NCBI GenBank assembly: GCA_963931865.1 | Contig: OZ007515.1 | Coordinates: 4,144,701 to 4,208,700, forward strand | Length of the DNA stretch: 64,000 nucleotides | Source: Axinella damicornis | Lineage: Eukaryota; Porifera; Demospongiae; Axinellida; Axinellidae | Direction of reading: 5' to 3' | Shown here: positions 21,702 to 33,863 of the stretch, piece after piece | How positions within the stretch are numbered: the first letter of the stretch is position 1 | Layout: each line of letters starts with the position of its first letter | Notes under the pieces: model-generated | Databases searched by the model: none | Seen by the model: only the letters and a program-made list of their open reading frames with translations | What the model was told of the DNA's origin: nothing | Position numbers and translations under genes: made by a program

Positions 21702-22965
21702 ATGGCCAGCACTACACTATACAACATTGTCCTTGCGGGGCAGTTTGGAGTGGGAAAAACCACCATCTTCAAGTACCTCCATGACAACTTGCTGCGGCTG
21801 CAGGAAGACATGCCAGTGATGGCGGACACCGTCCCGTCAAGCTCCACTGCCAGTGAGACCAGCTCCAGAAAGTGGGAAAAGTGGAGGCACAAGATTACGT
21901 GTCGTGATGGTGCCACAGTAGAGGTAAACTATAGGCGTTGGTGTTCATGGTGTTTACATTTCGGTGTATGTGACTACCTAGCCTCGTTCCCAGGCACTCG
22001 GGCCTGCATGGGAATGAGGCTCAGCATACACTCACTTAATTTACTTAATCTCTTGTGAGTATCGCAATGATGTGGGCTAGCTTACCTTGGGCTGTATGCA
22101 GGAGCTGGTGCAGACAATATGTCACTAACTGCAGCAACCCAGCTGCAGGCCATGTGCACCCAACAAGACTACATCTGTCGGCCATGCACAATGTTACTAT
22201 AACCTGGGTAGCTATAATATTTGCCCACCCAAGCAGCACTGCATATGTTCATGAGAACCTGAGACGCTGGATATTGAGCTGTGTTTTAACTGATACAGCT
22301 GTAGCTAGATAGTACACCTATCTCGCTTTCTGTCTTTGCTGCAGGTTATCCTGTGGGACACTAGTGGAATGGAGGAACATGGAATTGTTGGGATGACCCG
22401 GAGCTACTTTGCTAATAGTATTGCAGCCATCCTGGTATATGACATTGGAGAAAGCGATACACTAAACACACTTGGCGACTGGGTTTATCGTTCTCAATGG
22501 AGTGACTCGGTGGACATTGTACTCTCCTTGTGGGGGAATGACAAGGGATACGCAACCACCCTGGTATCTGAGGAGGGCTCTGCTGAATTTGCGGGTCATC
22601 ATCATATACCAAAAGAGCTCACTTTTCGAGTGAATGCTGAATCTGGGGCTGGAGTGGCAGAAAGCTACCAAAAAGTCGTAGAAGCAGTTCATAATCAACA
22701 TTCTCCGAACTTCAAATGGACACGGTTTTTGGGATACTCAACGTCTGTAGACTCCGGCACATTTACCCATCAAGCCTCAATGCAGAGCTCACACCACGTT
22801 GAGAGTCTTGCCAGACCGGTACCCAGCACTCCTCCCAGAGTAGAGCCACGCGTGCAGCAAGAAGCAGGAGGAGCTGGTCAGGACGTAGTGCGACTACACG
22901 AACGTAATGAGGAACCACATGAAGAGAGACCAAAGGACAAATCCTGGTGCCCGAAATGCCGATGA
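21702..22965 (+). CDS. Divergent Rab-like GTPase B (2 exons, 280 aa), G4 eroded
   Basis: Exons 21702-21923 and 22345-22965 join in phase 0. The P-loop GQFGVGKT is at residues 13-20. G3 reads WDTSGME (78-84), with Met in place of the catalytic Gln. The expected NKxD is replaced by GNDKG (138-142), so Lys and Asp that read the guanine base are gone. The region between P-loop and G3 is about 15 residues longer than in A or E. A tail of about 80 polar residues rich in Pro, Glu and Arg ends in CPKCR, which is not a normal CAAX. Nucleotide binding is probably altered (inference). Its 3' end faces that of GTPase C, 237 bp away. Confidence 0.82.
21979..22021. repeat. TAG(C/T)CTCG palindrome
   Basis: TAGCCTCGTTCCCAGGCA pairs with TGCATGGGAATGAGGCT. 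It is in the GTPase B intron. Confidence 0.75.
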
Positions 22966-23202
22966 ACTGCCTGCCAATACTGTCTCTATGCATGGCACAC
23001 ACCTGGTGTTTACTAGTAGACTTCTGTGAACCATGCATGCATCCATCACGTGCAAGTGTGAAATACAGTACCACTAATTATCTGCTGGTGACTGTAAAAA
23101 CATTGAAAGTGTGTGTAAAAATACTAATATTACAAGAATATGCCGCAAAATATTCATGACCAGATTGTGTTCACAATATGATTGACAGTGAAAGGATTGT
23201 GA

Positions 23203-24832
23203 TTAGCATGGATTGCAGCTGCGATGGTCATGTGAACTACCGTGTTCAAGTTCAGTACCTTCCAAATTAATAACCTCGATGCTCCCAAAGTTACCTGTAG
23301 CTTGGGGCCGTGTGTCCCTGTGTTCTTTGTGTGTCAATTGAACAAATCTTATAAACGATTCTCTGATGTTTTCCTGAGTCTCCTCTAAACTTGTTGAAAT
23401 CCTGAAATATAGCCGCTTTGGAATCTTGTTCTGGTGCAAAAATTCTTTTTCATCTGCCTCCTCAATGTCTACTTCACTCCCCGTATCATTTCTCCAAAGA
23501 GAGAACACCACCTTTTGATGGTGGAGGCTATCTTGTATCACTTTCATCCACTCTGTCAATGCTCTTAGCGTGCTGGCTACCCCTGGGTTGTACACCAGCA
23601 TCACTGCATGGGCATTTTTGAAGTAGGTTGGTGTGATGTTATGAATGCCGTGGGTTTCCAGCCCTCCAGTGTCCCACAGGTACACCTGCAAAAAAATAAG
23701 TTGTAAATCTGGAAGCAAGGATAATTAAAACAGAACGTGGATTGGAAACGGCAATATAAAATTACTACGTAATCCACGTTGCGCTTACTTTGTGTTAGGT
23801 TAACTTGACCAAGGAAGCACCCAGAGAGATGAAACAACTTGCTACCGATGCTTGTGTTGTTACTGCATTAGGCTATTGAGTTTCTTTTCCCTTGTAAGAA
23901 AGGAAGCTAGGTACGCAGTCTCTCTGTCATTAAATTGGGCCTGTGACACGTGATTACTTGTGTTCTCGACGAAGAAAGCACCTAGCGATATGAAACTACT
24001 TGCTGTCAATGCTTCTGTGGTTGCTGCATTAGGCTATTGAGTTTCAGGAAGAATTCTGATCTGGAAGCGAGGCTAACGCCAGCGTGCGCAACACGGATTG
24101 TGACATCATTTGTATTGCCGTTTCCAATCCACGTTCCATTTTAATTATCCTTGCTGCAAGAGTAGTGTTAGCAATGCCGAGAGAGAGTGCCATAGTCATG
24201 CATAGCTACATGCGACTGGCGTCAAGAAATTTTGACTGCCATTTTTTGCTGCTTGACCACATTGCAAAAGGCTCTTGACCATTCAGTATTTCGGCCATTG
24301 ACGGTTTGACCCTTCCATATTATAGTTAATGGGGTCAATATTCCCAGTCCAGCCATTATGAAAGAGCAGATCTTCTCACTGATATTCACAGTAGGTCTTG
24401 GTTGTCCGGGCAGCTAATTTCCTTGATTACAGGAAGCGATTCATCATGCATGGGTGTGACTCAAATTACATTACTGAGCGTCTCGCAGATTTTCTTTTTG
24501 TTGCTATAATATTATCATTCAGTGATGTAGCCTCGTACCCAGGCCTGGGTACGAGGCTATCAGTGATGTTGCGAACAGACCTCGCACAAGACTATATAGT
24601 GTACAACTTTCATCCTGTAGCTCACTTTGATCTTATTCGTTCTGCGGTGTCCCGGGACGTTAAAAAGCCATTTGTCCCACTGCCCCATGGTAGAATCGGG
24701 AAGGCTGTAGGAAGTGTGCGTCCCTCCTCCAGGCTCCATATTCCTCAGCAGATAGTCGTAGAGGCTAGATTTGCCTACGCCTCTCTGCCCAGCCAGAATC
24801 ACCTTATACACCGGCGAAGGAGCGGATGCCAT
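23203..24832 (-). CDS. Divergent Rab-like GTPase C (2 exons, 229 aa), G4 eroded
   Basis: On the minus strand, exon 1 is 24626-24832 and exon 2 is 23203-23685, joined in phase 0. The P-loop GQRGVGKS is at residues 15-22. G3 reads WDTGGLE (73-79), with Leu at the catalytic Gln position. That is the same change as the classical hydrolysis-dead Q-to-L mutants. G4 reads RNDTG (134-138) instead of NKxD, and G5 reads STS instead of SAK. The protein ends in CNPC, a possible CAAX box. I chose the ATG at 24832 because the P-loop follows at the same distance as in its paralogues; in-frame codons further upstream look like leader sequence. The 940-bp intron holds a MITE. Confidence 0.82.
23713..24154. 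mobile_element. MITE with GCAAGGATAATTAAAA ends in GTPase C intron
   Basis: Inverted ends of about 45 bp (GAACGTGGATTGGAAACGGC and complement) enclose two direct repeats, at about 23813-23885 and 23970-24044. Those share GCATTAGGCTATTGAGTTTC. No coding sequence is seen. Confidence 0.75.
24215..24350. repeat. CTTGACC-rich repeat fragment
   Basis: It contains the CTGCTTGACCAC and TTCGGCCATTGACGGTTTGACC motifs of the element seen intact at 55687-55958 and 56933-57203. Its terminal repeats are missing. Confidence 0.5.
24528..24559. repeat. TAG(C/T)CTCG palindrome, minimal
   Basis: A 32-bp perfect hairpin, TAGCCTCGTACCCAGG and its complement, in the intron of GTPase C. It is the shortest member seen. 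Confidence 0.8.
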
Positions 24833-24865
24833 GTCTGATCTGCAGCGCAGCGCATTCCGACACGA

Positions 24866-24873
24866 TGACGTCA
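24866..24873. promoter_or_regulatory. CRE-like palindrome upstream of GTPase C
   Basis: TGACGTCA lies 33 bp upstream of the ATG at 24832 (minus strand), matching the site upstream of GTPase A. Confidence 0.45.
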
Positions 24874-25266
24874 TGACATCAAGGTCCATTGTCCGTGGTT
24901 TTCCGGACATGATGTTTTTGGACATACTGTGAAACATGGTCTGGCAGCATAAGGAATTTGCATGCATGGTTGTTGGCAGTGATCGATGCCTAAACACCGA
25001 TATAAAATAAATGACGACTCCTTGAGTGGTGCTAATCTATCACCACTACCAAGGGCGCAAGGCAGCTCGATGTGCCCTAGTCTCGGAACCAGACTCCCAA
25101 GACTTCCGAGACTAGATGCGCCCTTGCCACTACACACCAACTTGACCTCATTTTGGAGAACAGATTGATAATAAATGAGGGAATGCACAGAATGGGGTGG
25201 TTCTACTCAGAATGAAATGACCATTGAGGGTCTGGTTCTGAGATCAGTTCCAGTGGTTCGTGGTGA

Positions 25267-25805
25267 TCAGTTGCCGCACCCGCAGAATGATTTCCATCTG
25301 CTCTCCGGCTGCTGATGAGTTGACTTCAGCAGGCTCACACTATAAGTGGTCCCATAGGACTCCTTGGCCCTCCTCGGATTGGTGTCCGTCAGGTGAAGTG
25401 CATCCACGACTGTTTGAAAGCTATCGAGCAGCTTATCACCATTTGATGCATTTACAGTGAAAATTAGTTGTGATGAAATGCCGTAACTTCTAGCAAAGTC
25501 TTGTGCATCGCAATCCTCTACCGGGTTGTTGTCGTTGCCGGTAGCGTTACCCCACAGAGTAAACAAAACAGTGCTGCCAGTGGTTGTTCCGTTGTGTTCT
25601 CTTGAGGCAGCAATCCAGTCCTTCAGACAGTTCAACGATTCCTTGTCTCCTTTATCGTACACAAGAATCACCCCAACAGGTCCAGAGGATCCAGCAAAAT
25701 AGCTCCGGGTCATGCATTTGATGCCATGACGCTCCATACCTCCTGTATCCCAAAGGATTGCCTAGAGAGAAAATAAAAGTATTTCCAGGTAGCCATACTC
25801 TCTTT

Positions 25806-25836
<31 letters not shown>

Positions 25837-26263
25837 GCAGCCATAGCAACACACAAACACGAGGTCATTTTTCAAGGACAGGGTTGATCCATCCATAGCT
25901 CAACGAAAAGGCATCTCGAGTTGCATGTTGAGTCTACCGGTTGGGTCTGAGACTATAGGCCTATACGTTGAATCTGGACTAACATTATCCTGTTCTTTGA
26001 TACAGTCGACAATAATTATGCACCGCAGTGAGGATTCTCATTACCGTGACATCCCTCCCGGAACTGTGCAAGCTGACCCTGACCATCCATTTCTCCCTCT
26101 CGCCCCTCCCGCTGTAGCCGGTCATCTTCGTACCCGTTCCCACGTCCACCGTCTGCATCCCCATCCCGTACCCGTCCGCCTGGATCTGCAGCTCCTTGAA
26201 GATACTACTCTTCCCAACTCCATGACGCCCGGCAAGCACGATCTTATATGGTCTTTCGTCCAT
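25267..26263 (-). CDS. Divergent Rab-like GTPase D (2 exons, 237 aa), G4 eroded
   Basis: On the minus strand, exon 1 is 26045-26263 and exon 2 is 25267-25761, joined in phase 0. The P-loop GRHGVGKS is at residues 12-19. G3 reads WDTGGME (77-83), with Met for the catalytic Gln. G4 reads GNATG (144-148), lacking the Lys and Asp. G5 reads VNASN instead of SAK. The protein ends in CGCGN, carrying a CxC pair that could be geranylgeranylated. It is closest to B and C in sequence (a SYF motif after G3, LW before G4). Its start is only 130 bp from that of GTPase E, in divergent orientation. Confidence 0.82.
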
Positions 26264-26393
26264 GTTGTCAAAATTCCGCGGTCCGGGAACCCCCGAGCCC
26301 CGCCCTCTCTAGATCTAGCTCTATTGTATAGCATGACGTAATGGTAATTGTTAGCGGTCCCACGCCCGAAATTCAAGTGCGCACCTAGTAGCC
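26264..26393. promoter_or_regulatory. Bidirectional promoter of GTPases D and E
   Basis: 130 bp separates the two start codons, which are transcribed outward. It contains a near-CRE, TGACGTAA (26334-26341). This interval must hold at least part of both promoters and both 5' UTRs. Confidence 0.6.
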
Positions 26394-28795
26394 ATGCCGG
26401 AGTATAGCATTGTCTTTGCCGGTCGTGTGGGTGTTGGGAAGAGCTCCCTCTTCACTCGGCTGCAGCACGGCGGATTCTCCGAGTATTCGGACAGAAATGG
26501 CACCAGTGGGCGGGATATGGGCATTGAGAATTTCGTCTATGAGACCACAGTCAACGGCAAAGATGTGAAGGTATGTTAACGAGTGAAAGGTCAGGTTCAG
26601 AAACCATTCACTGATCTTTCATACCGTGTGCAAGTGTGCTGGAAAAAAGACATGCATATAAACATGGACGTTTAATAGCCCCGACCCGGTACCCCTGAAA
26701 GAGTGTCACTGTACTGGAGTGTCAGAGGGTTCTCTGAAGCGTCAGTGCCCATGAATGAATGGTGACATTTGCCTGCAGAAGAACGGTGTTCTTCACATGC
26801 GGCCGTGCATAATTCCAGATACCTGCTAGGAGGGGCAGTAGTTTAACCCTCACCCACACATGGGCGTAGTCATCCTGTCTATGTATGTGTGTGTGTTTGC
26901 ATGTTTAATATCGCTCTACTGCCCATGCCATTTACCCTATGGTTGCACCCATGGCACCAATACCAGGTATCACACCAAGTTCAAAGGTTTATATGTAGCT
27001 CACTACGAAAACTTTACCTGGGTTACTCCCAACTCTCATCTCTTTCCCCTGACTGTTACTGGGAGTAGTCTTGTTGGCATGTAGAAGAGGCCCTACTGTT
27101 GACTGTGCAACACATATGCTAGTTATGACATGATGTACTTCACACCCAGTATCATGGCGTGTACTCACAAGATGGTGATGGGAATTTGACCCTCTTCCAA
27201 ATGAGGGTCTGGCCCACGAGACTACTTTGCACCATGTGAGGACCTCGGAGTGATCTCATTCCCAGGCCCTCATGTGTAGGTCTCGGACTAAGACTAGCAG
27301 CCCCAGAGCATTGTGTGCTCCTTATTACCCCGTGCACACATGCGTGAAGCGGGGTTAAGGTTAAGCAATCGGTTTTGTTCATCTGTCCTTCGTCTGTCAT
27401 TCTGTGAATAAAATTGAAGCGCTGATCTACAGGGTTAATTAAACAGTTGCTAAATAAACTCTGCGTCTGTGTACGATTGCGACCAAAGTGTTTCTATTCT
27501 ATGCATCTCAAATAAGTAGCTATCAAACTTTCCAAACTAGAGTGTATTCATGGAATACTTACCCCACACACCTATCTCTCAGTCTACGATCCGTACTGCA
27601 CTGACATGGACGTTCTTCGGTATGAACACATGCCAGAGTCTGTATATGCCTGTATTTCTAGCATACTAAAATGGCAGACCCTACCATCATTTACAAACCA
27701 GATCGTGTGGTATGATAGAAATGGAGTTAATCAGACCTACAGATGAGGTATCTGAGCGAGTGTTTCCATAAGCACAATATCATTCATATGATGGGGTGCC
27801 GTGATCACAGCATCCACACACAGCTGTACCATGTGTGTGAATCAGTGTGCCCATCCATCTTCATATAAACACTCTTACATGAAAGCCACTCTGCCACAAT
27901 TGTGCTATATGGCAACTGTAGCTGTAGGAGTTAAATTTTGTTCCGTAAACACAGTCACATGACCTGTTTCAAGGAGTGATTTGTTGAACTTCTGGTAACA
28001 TGTAGGGCAATGCATGCTACAATCATGTGATGATGGATAAAGTACAATGAGGGTTGCTATAATATCTCCAAGAGTGCCACGGTACTCCAGGGCATGTTTA
28101 TTTGTAGGCTTCTAGGTGGAAGAGGGGTAAGGAAAGAGGCGGAGAGAGAGGAGGTGGACTGTGGGAGAGGAGGGGAGAGAGTGAGAGGGAGGCAGAGGAG
28201 TGGGGAGAGAGATGATGAGGGGGAAAGGGAAGAGAGATGATGAGGGGGAGGGGGAGAGAGAGAGGAGAGGGGGTGGAATAAAGTTTGTCAAGAAGGGTAT
28301 TCCTCCCCCTCCCCCCAGGTCACCACATGGGACACAGGGGGTCTTGAGCGATATGACTCCATCACTGCAAACTACTACCGCTACTGCCAGGCTGTGATCT
28401 TAGTGTACGACCTTGATGCAGAAGAAACCCTCTACTGTCTTAGAGACTGGCTGAATGAGGCTAGAGAAAACAACCGATACCCGGACAAGATTGTCTTCTC
28501 TCTCTGGGGTAACAAGAGTGATCTGGACGAACAATCCACAAAGCAGGACGCAGTCGAAGCATTTCTAACTGAGTACAACATTCCAAATTCACTAAACTTC
28601 AAAGTGTCGGCAAAAAATAACGAGAAGGTCAAAGAAGCGTTCCTGAAGGTGGTTCAAACCGTGGATGAACGGTTTGATAGCATAGCTACATTTGACATCT
28701 TGGAAGACTGCAGAGACACTGAGCAGTTGACTTCCAGCATTGACTCGGGATTTGGGCCACCGCAAGGAAAGAAAAAGTGCTGTCTTACAAATTGA
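26394..28795 (+). CDS. Rab-like GTPase E (2 exons, 217 aa)
   Basis: Exons 26394-26570 and 28319-28795 join in phase 0. The P-loop GRVGVGKS is at residues 10-17. G3 reads WDTGGLE (63-69), with Leu for the catalytic Gln. NKSD (124-127) and SAK (156-158) are intact, so GTP should bind normally, and hydrolysis should be slow (inference from Q-to-L mutants in Ras and Rab). The C-terminus KKKCCLTN is a basic patch with a double cysteine, suited to prenylation. The protein shares SLWGN before G4 with B and D, so E has the ancestral-looking G4 of the derived group. It is divergent from D. Confidence 0.85.
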
Positions 28796-29819
28796 TTTTT
28801 GTGTTTTATGTTCCGTACAGTGTCGTGTGTGAGGGCAACGTCGACCTGCCTGTCACTGCACTTCATCACGCATGATATGATCAGATGCACTGTGTATGTA
28901 CGTGATAATATACCCACCAGTTCATCACCTTTACACCCAGCAACGTACTCTATACTCGTGTTGTTTTACTATTGTGTTCAAAACAACAGTTCCAGAAAAG
29001 ATGTAGTTATAATTCCTAAACTGTCAATACAAGGGAATTAATTTTAAGCTATGCTCCCTTGTAAGGTTGGTTTAGCCGTGTTCCTAGGCCCCGCCCAGCT
29101 TTTCATCGCTTGCGGTACTTAAGTGTAACGCCAACGATGGGAAGCTGGGCAGAGCCTGAGCGAGGAAGGCCTTCAAAGATTCAGACTACATTGTCGTGAT
29201 CACCTTTTGAATTCGATCGTGTGCTGATTCAAACACAATAATTGCGCTGAAACGTACCTTGGTGGCGGAGTTAGAAGCGGTTACTCTACAACCAATGAAG
29301 TCCCAAACTGCTGTATCAAGAGTGTTAACCTTTTACTATGCCTTTCAGATAACTCAACCCACATTGTTAATATCGTATCACAACAAGATTTGACTGGACT
29401 GCAGCTGGAGTGGGGCTAGCTGATTATATAACCTCATTCCCACTATAGCCTCATACCCAGGACTTCCTTTGATCCTAGATGCTGATGGCATAAAATGTCA
29501 AAATCTGCTCCATTTACAGAACTGAGCTGCATGGGCAGTAACCCCATCACAGTGTAAGGTCATGTTGCACGGGGGAGGTATACAGCAATTAAGCTAAGCA
29601 GTTTACACATGCTGAAAATACTGACAGTGCCATTGAGCATGACCATAAAATCATATATAACTATATCACTATAATCAGATTTTCACTGCTTGAGTGAGCT
29701 ATAGAATTACCGTGATGTTATATTTTTGCAGGGGTTGCCAGGCCCTTTCTCCTTCATCACATTTTCATCATGCATTAACCTGCTCTGTTCTCGTGATCAT
29801 TTTGCCTAATCAGCATGGT
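28796..29819. other. Intergenic, E to minisatellite
   Basis: It contains a decayed long-form TAG(C/T)CTCG palindrome at about 29078-29170 (GCCCAGCTTTTCATCGCTTG core). I see no gene. Confidence 0.55.
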
Positions 29820-30965
29820 GGTGGTAGTGGGATGGGGGTAGCTTCATACCTGGCTATATATGAGTCTAGTGGATCAAGCTGCTTTGATCATACTGAGGAG
29901 CAGCTTCATACCCAGCTATGAAGGTAGTGTACAGGTGGCTTCATACTGGACTCCATCCTTGCTACCCTCTCCCTTACGAGGCTAGTGGAGGGGTGGCTTC
30001 AGCTATGAGTCTAGTGGGGCAGTTTCGTACATACCTGCATGGCTACAAGGCAGCTATTATAGCTAGTATAGAGGGGTAGCTCCATACCCAGCTACAAGGG
30101 TATTGGAGGGGTAGATTCATACCCAGCTACAAGGGTAGTGGAGGGGTAGATTCATACCCAGCTACAAGGGTATTGGAGGGGTATACGTGGCTTCATACCC
30201 ATCTACAAGGGTAGTGGAGGGGTAGATTCATACCCAGCTACAAGGGTAGTGGAGGGGTATACGTGGCTCCATACCCAGCTACAAGGGTAGTGGAGGGGTA
30301 GATTCATACCCAGCTACAAGGGTATTGGAGGGGTAGATTCATACCCAGCTACAAGGGTATTGGAGGGGTACAGCTACAAGGGTAGTGGAGGGGTATACGT
30401 GGCTCCATACCCAGCTACAAGGGTAGTGGAGGGGTATACGTGGCTTAATACCCGGCTACGAGGCTAGTAGAAGGGTAGATTCATACCCGGCTACAAGGCT
30501 AGTAGAGGGGTAGATTCATACCCGGCTATGAGGCTAGTAGAGGGGTAGATTCATACCCGGCTACGAGGCTAGTAGAGGGGTAGATTCATACCCGGCTACG
30601 AGGCTAGTAGAGGTGTAGATTCATACCTGGCTACGAGGCTAGTAGAGAGGTAGATTCATACCCGGCTACGAGGCTAGTAGAGGGGTAGATTCATGCCTGG
30701 CTACGAGGCAATGGTAGAGGGTAGAGTCACACCTGGCTACGAGGCTAGTAGAGGAGTAGATTTATACCCAGCCATGAGGCTAGTAGAGGGGTAGATTCAT
30801 ACCTGGCTACGAGGCAATGGTAGGGGTAGATTCATACCTGGCTACGAGGCAATGGTAGGGGTAGATTCATACCTGGCTACGAGGCTAAGAGAGGGGTAGA
30901 TTCATACCTGGCTACGAGGCTAGTGGAGGGGTAGATTCATACCCGGCTACAAGGCTAGTGGAGTG
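29820..30965. repeat. 35-bp minisatellite
   Basis: About 30 copies of a unit like GGCTACGAGGCTAGTAGAGG followed by GGTAGATTCATACCC. Two variant blocks are visible: the left half has GCTACAAGGGTAGTGGAGGG and the right half GCTACGAGGCTAGTAGAGG. It lies between the 3' end of GTPase E and the 3' end of NFS1. Confidence 0.92.
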
Positions 30966-31246
30966 TATGCATAAACCTATTTTTGCTCAAGGTTACAAAT
31001 GTGTGCAGTGAACGACTGACAGGTTGGTATTGCACACACATAATATACAGGTATATAGTGGACATTCATGTAAACAAGTACAATCAGCTCAGTGAGATCT
31101 CATCCCAGAAATTGACACACATGCACATCTGACAATTGACTGTGAGGTCATGAGAACCTGGCTACAAAATGAAGGTAAGCTGTTGGGATCGTACAGATGT
31201 TGGCTATAACTGCAAGTGCTGTCAAGTTCAGTGAATGGACCAGCAG

Positions 31247-31309
31247 TTAATGCTGGGTCCATTGGATGCTCTTGATGTCAATGCCCTCTTGTACCATCTC
31301 ATATAGAGG

Positions 31310-31376
<67 letters not shown>

Positions 31377-31402
31377 GGGTGCGTGCGTGCGTGTGGTATG
31401 GC

Positions 31403-31433
<31 letters not shown>

Positions 31434-33821
31434 GTATGGCGTGTGTGCATAGTGTGTGTGTGTGTGTGTGTGTGTGTGTATTGTATTCAGAACATGTGCA
31501 TGTGTGCACATGTGTATGTGCAGGGGGGATACACAATCACCTTGTCCACAACATGTCATTCAGTCGTAGCCACACAATTCTTACCTCATGGATCGGAGTC
31601 GGTCCACACTCTCCACACACTTCTGAATAGTGTAGTCCACCTCTTCCTCTGTCGTGAAGCGACTTATACCAAACCTGCAGGCATGTGTGGTGAGTGAGTG
31701 GGGATGTGGGGGTGTGGGGGTATGGTACATGTGTGTAGTGTGTATGAGGGTGTGTCGGTGTGTGTGAAGTGTGTGTGTAGTGTAGTGTGGGTGCGATGTG
31801 TGTGGATGTGTGCAATACACATCCACACATCACACTCACACATCACACTCACACATCAAACCCACACTACACATGCACACTGTATGTCAGGGGGAGGGGG
31901 GAGGGGCTTGCACAATGCAATCCTCAGTCAGGGGGTGGGGGCAGGGGAGTGAGCTCTGAGGGACCTCATCGCCGTCAAGTAGTACTACATTATGGGCTAC
32001 TGTCAAATCGTAGCACTGGAAATTTCTCTCCTCCTCCCTCTATCCTCCACCTTTCTTTCTCTGAATGGTGCACGTACCTGATAGAGGAGTGTGCAAGGTC
32101 TTCATCTGCTCCGATAGCCCTGAGGACGTAGGATGGCTCCAGTGATGCTGATGTGCAGGCACTGCAGCAGAGGTAGAGGAGTGGAGAGGAGAGAGGGAGG
32201 GAGGGAGGGATGGAGGGAGGGAGGGATGGAGGGAGGGAGGGAGGGAGGGAGGGAGGGAGGGAGGGAGGGAGGGAGGGAGGGAGGGAGGGAGGGAGGGAGG
32301 GAGGGAGGGGGTAAGGAGGAGAGTGGTGTGGAGAAGAGGGAATGTGGGGAAGGGAAGAGAGGAGGGGGAGGGAGGAAGGAAGGAGGAGAGGGAGGAAGGA
32401 GAAGGGAGGGAGAAGGAGGAGAGGGGAGTGGAGAGCGGGAGGGAGGAAGGAAGGAGGAGAAGGAGGAGAGGGGAGTGGAGAGCGGGAGGGAGGAAGGAAG
32501 GAGGAGAAGGAAGAGAGGACGAGAGGACAGAACTTCAAGAGAGAATGAGAGACAGGAGCTGATGCAGACAACATTCATAACTGGGGCTCTACCTTCCTGA
32601 GGAGAGGGCAACATCCTTCATGGCCATCAGCAGGCTCTCTCCCTCCACGTATGCAAAAGAGAGGTTCACACAGCCTGTGCGAGCGGGACCACACTTTGAA
32701 ATCACAGCCTTGTTCCCAGGCCCACACCGTTTTCAGTTGCCGCTCTTCATGCAACCAAAACCGGCACAGACCTGGGAACGAGGCTATTGAAACCACGCTA
32801 AGATGCAACAAACTGAAACAGCTTAGTTATGGGAACACGCAGGGTTCTTTCGTACACTGCACACATACATGTAGTAAGGAACTCTATAGCATCGGTACTG
32901 GACTCCATACATAAAGAGGGAGGGGGAGTCTGGTACCATTGCCTGTACCAATATCAAATTGTTGGACTTGGAATGGAATGGCTTTGTAACTTCATTATTA
33001 ACTAGCACCTCCTTGACATCAACTTTAATTAGCACTTATGGAACCCTCATGCAAGCTATTAGCCTCGTTCCCAGGCCTACCCGTTTTTTTTTCCTGTTCT
33101 TCAGTTTGTGTTGACGGATGTCGAAGAGCGGTGCGGCGAAAAACGGGGAAGGCCTATTGTCAACGCAAACCAAAGAACAGGGTAGGCCTGGGAATGAGGC
33201 TAGCAAGCTATAGCATGCAACTGTACCAAACCCCCCCTCCCCTTTGGGTAGGGAGTCTGGTACTGAGACGAGGAAGTATATTGATGCTGTGTGCTTACCC
33301 TCGTACGTGTGCTCTGGGTCTCCATTCCGTATCACATGGTCGAGTTTTGACGTGATTCCATCTACCAGTCTCTTGGACAGACGGCGAACATGCTGAATGT
33401 CGTACTGCACAAGAACACACAAGGGAGTATGAAATGAACACAACACAGACACGGATACATGTATCTTCCACTGACTTCCGACTGGTCATACCTCCATTTC
33501 TCTTGCGGCTACTTCACAGGCAGCTCCGAGTCCGACCACCAGAGGGCTAGGTACTGTGCCACTGCGCATCCCTCTGAACACAGACAGAAATACTCAGATC
33601 AATCTTGAGTGGGTGGAGTACTGTGACAGTCTTAGGGGAGCCTTCCTCTCTGGCTCGCACACTACATTGGCACCACCCCAGTGGCTACCCACACGCACAC
33701 ACACACAGACGCATGCACACACAGACGCATGCACAACACACGCATGCACACACACACACACATACACACACGCATGCACACACACATGCACACATGCACA
33801 CATGCACACACAAGCACACAT

Positions 33822-33863
<42 letters not shown>

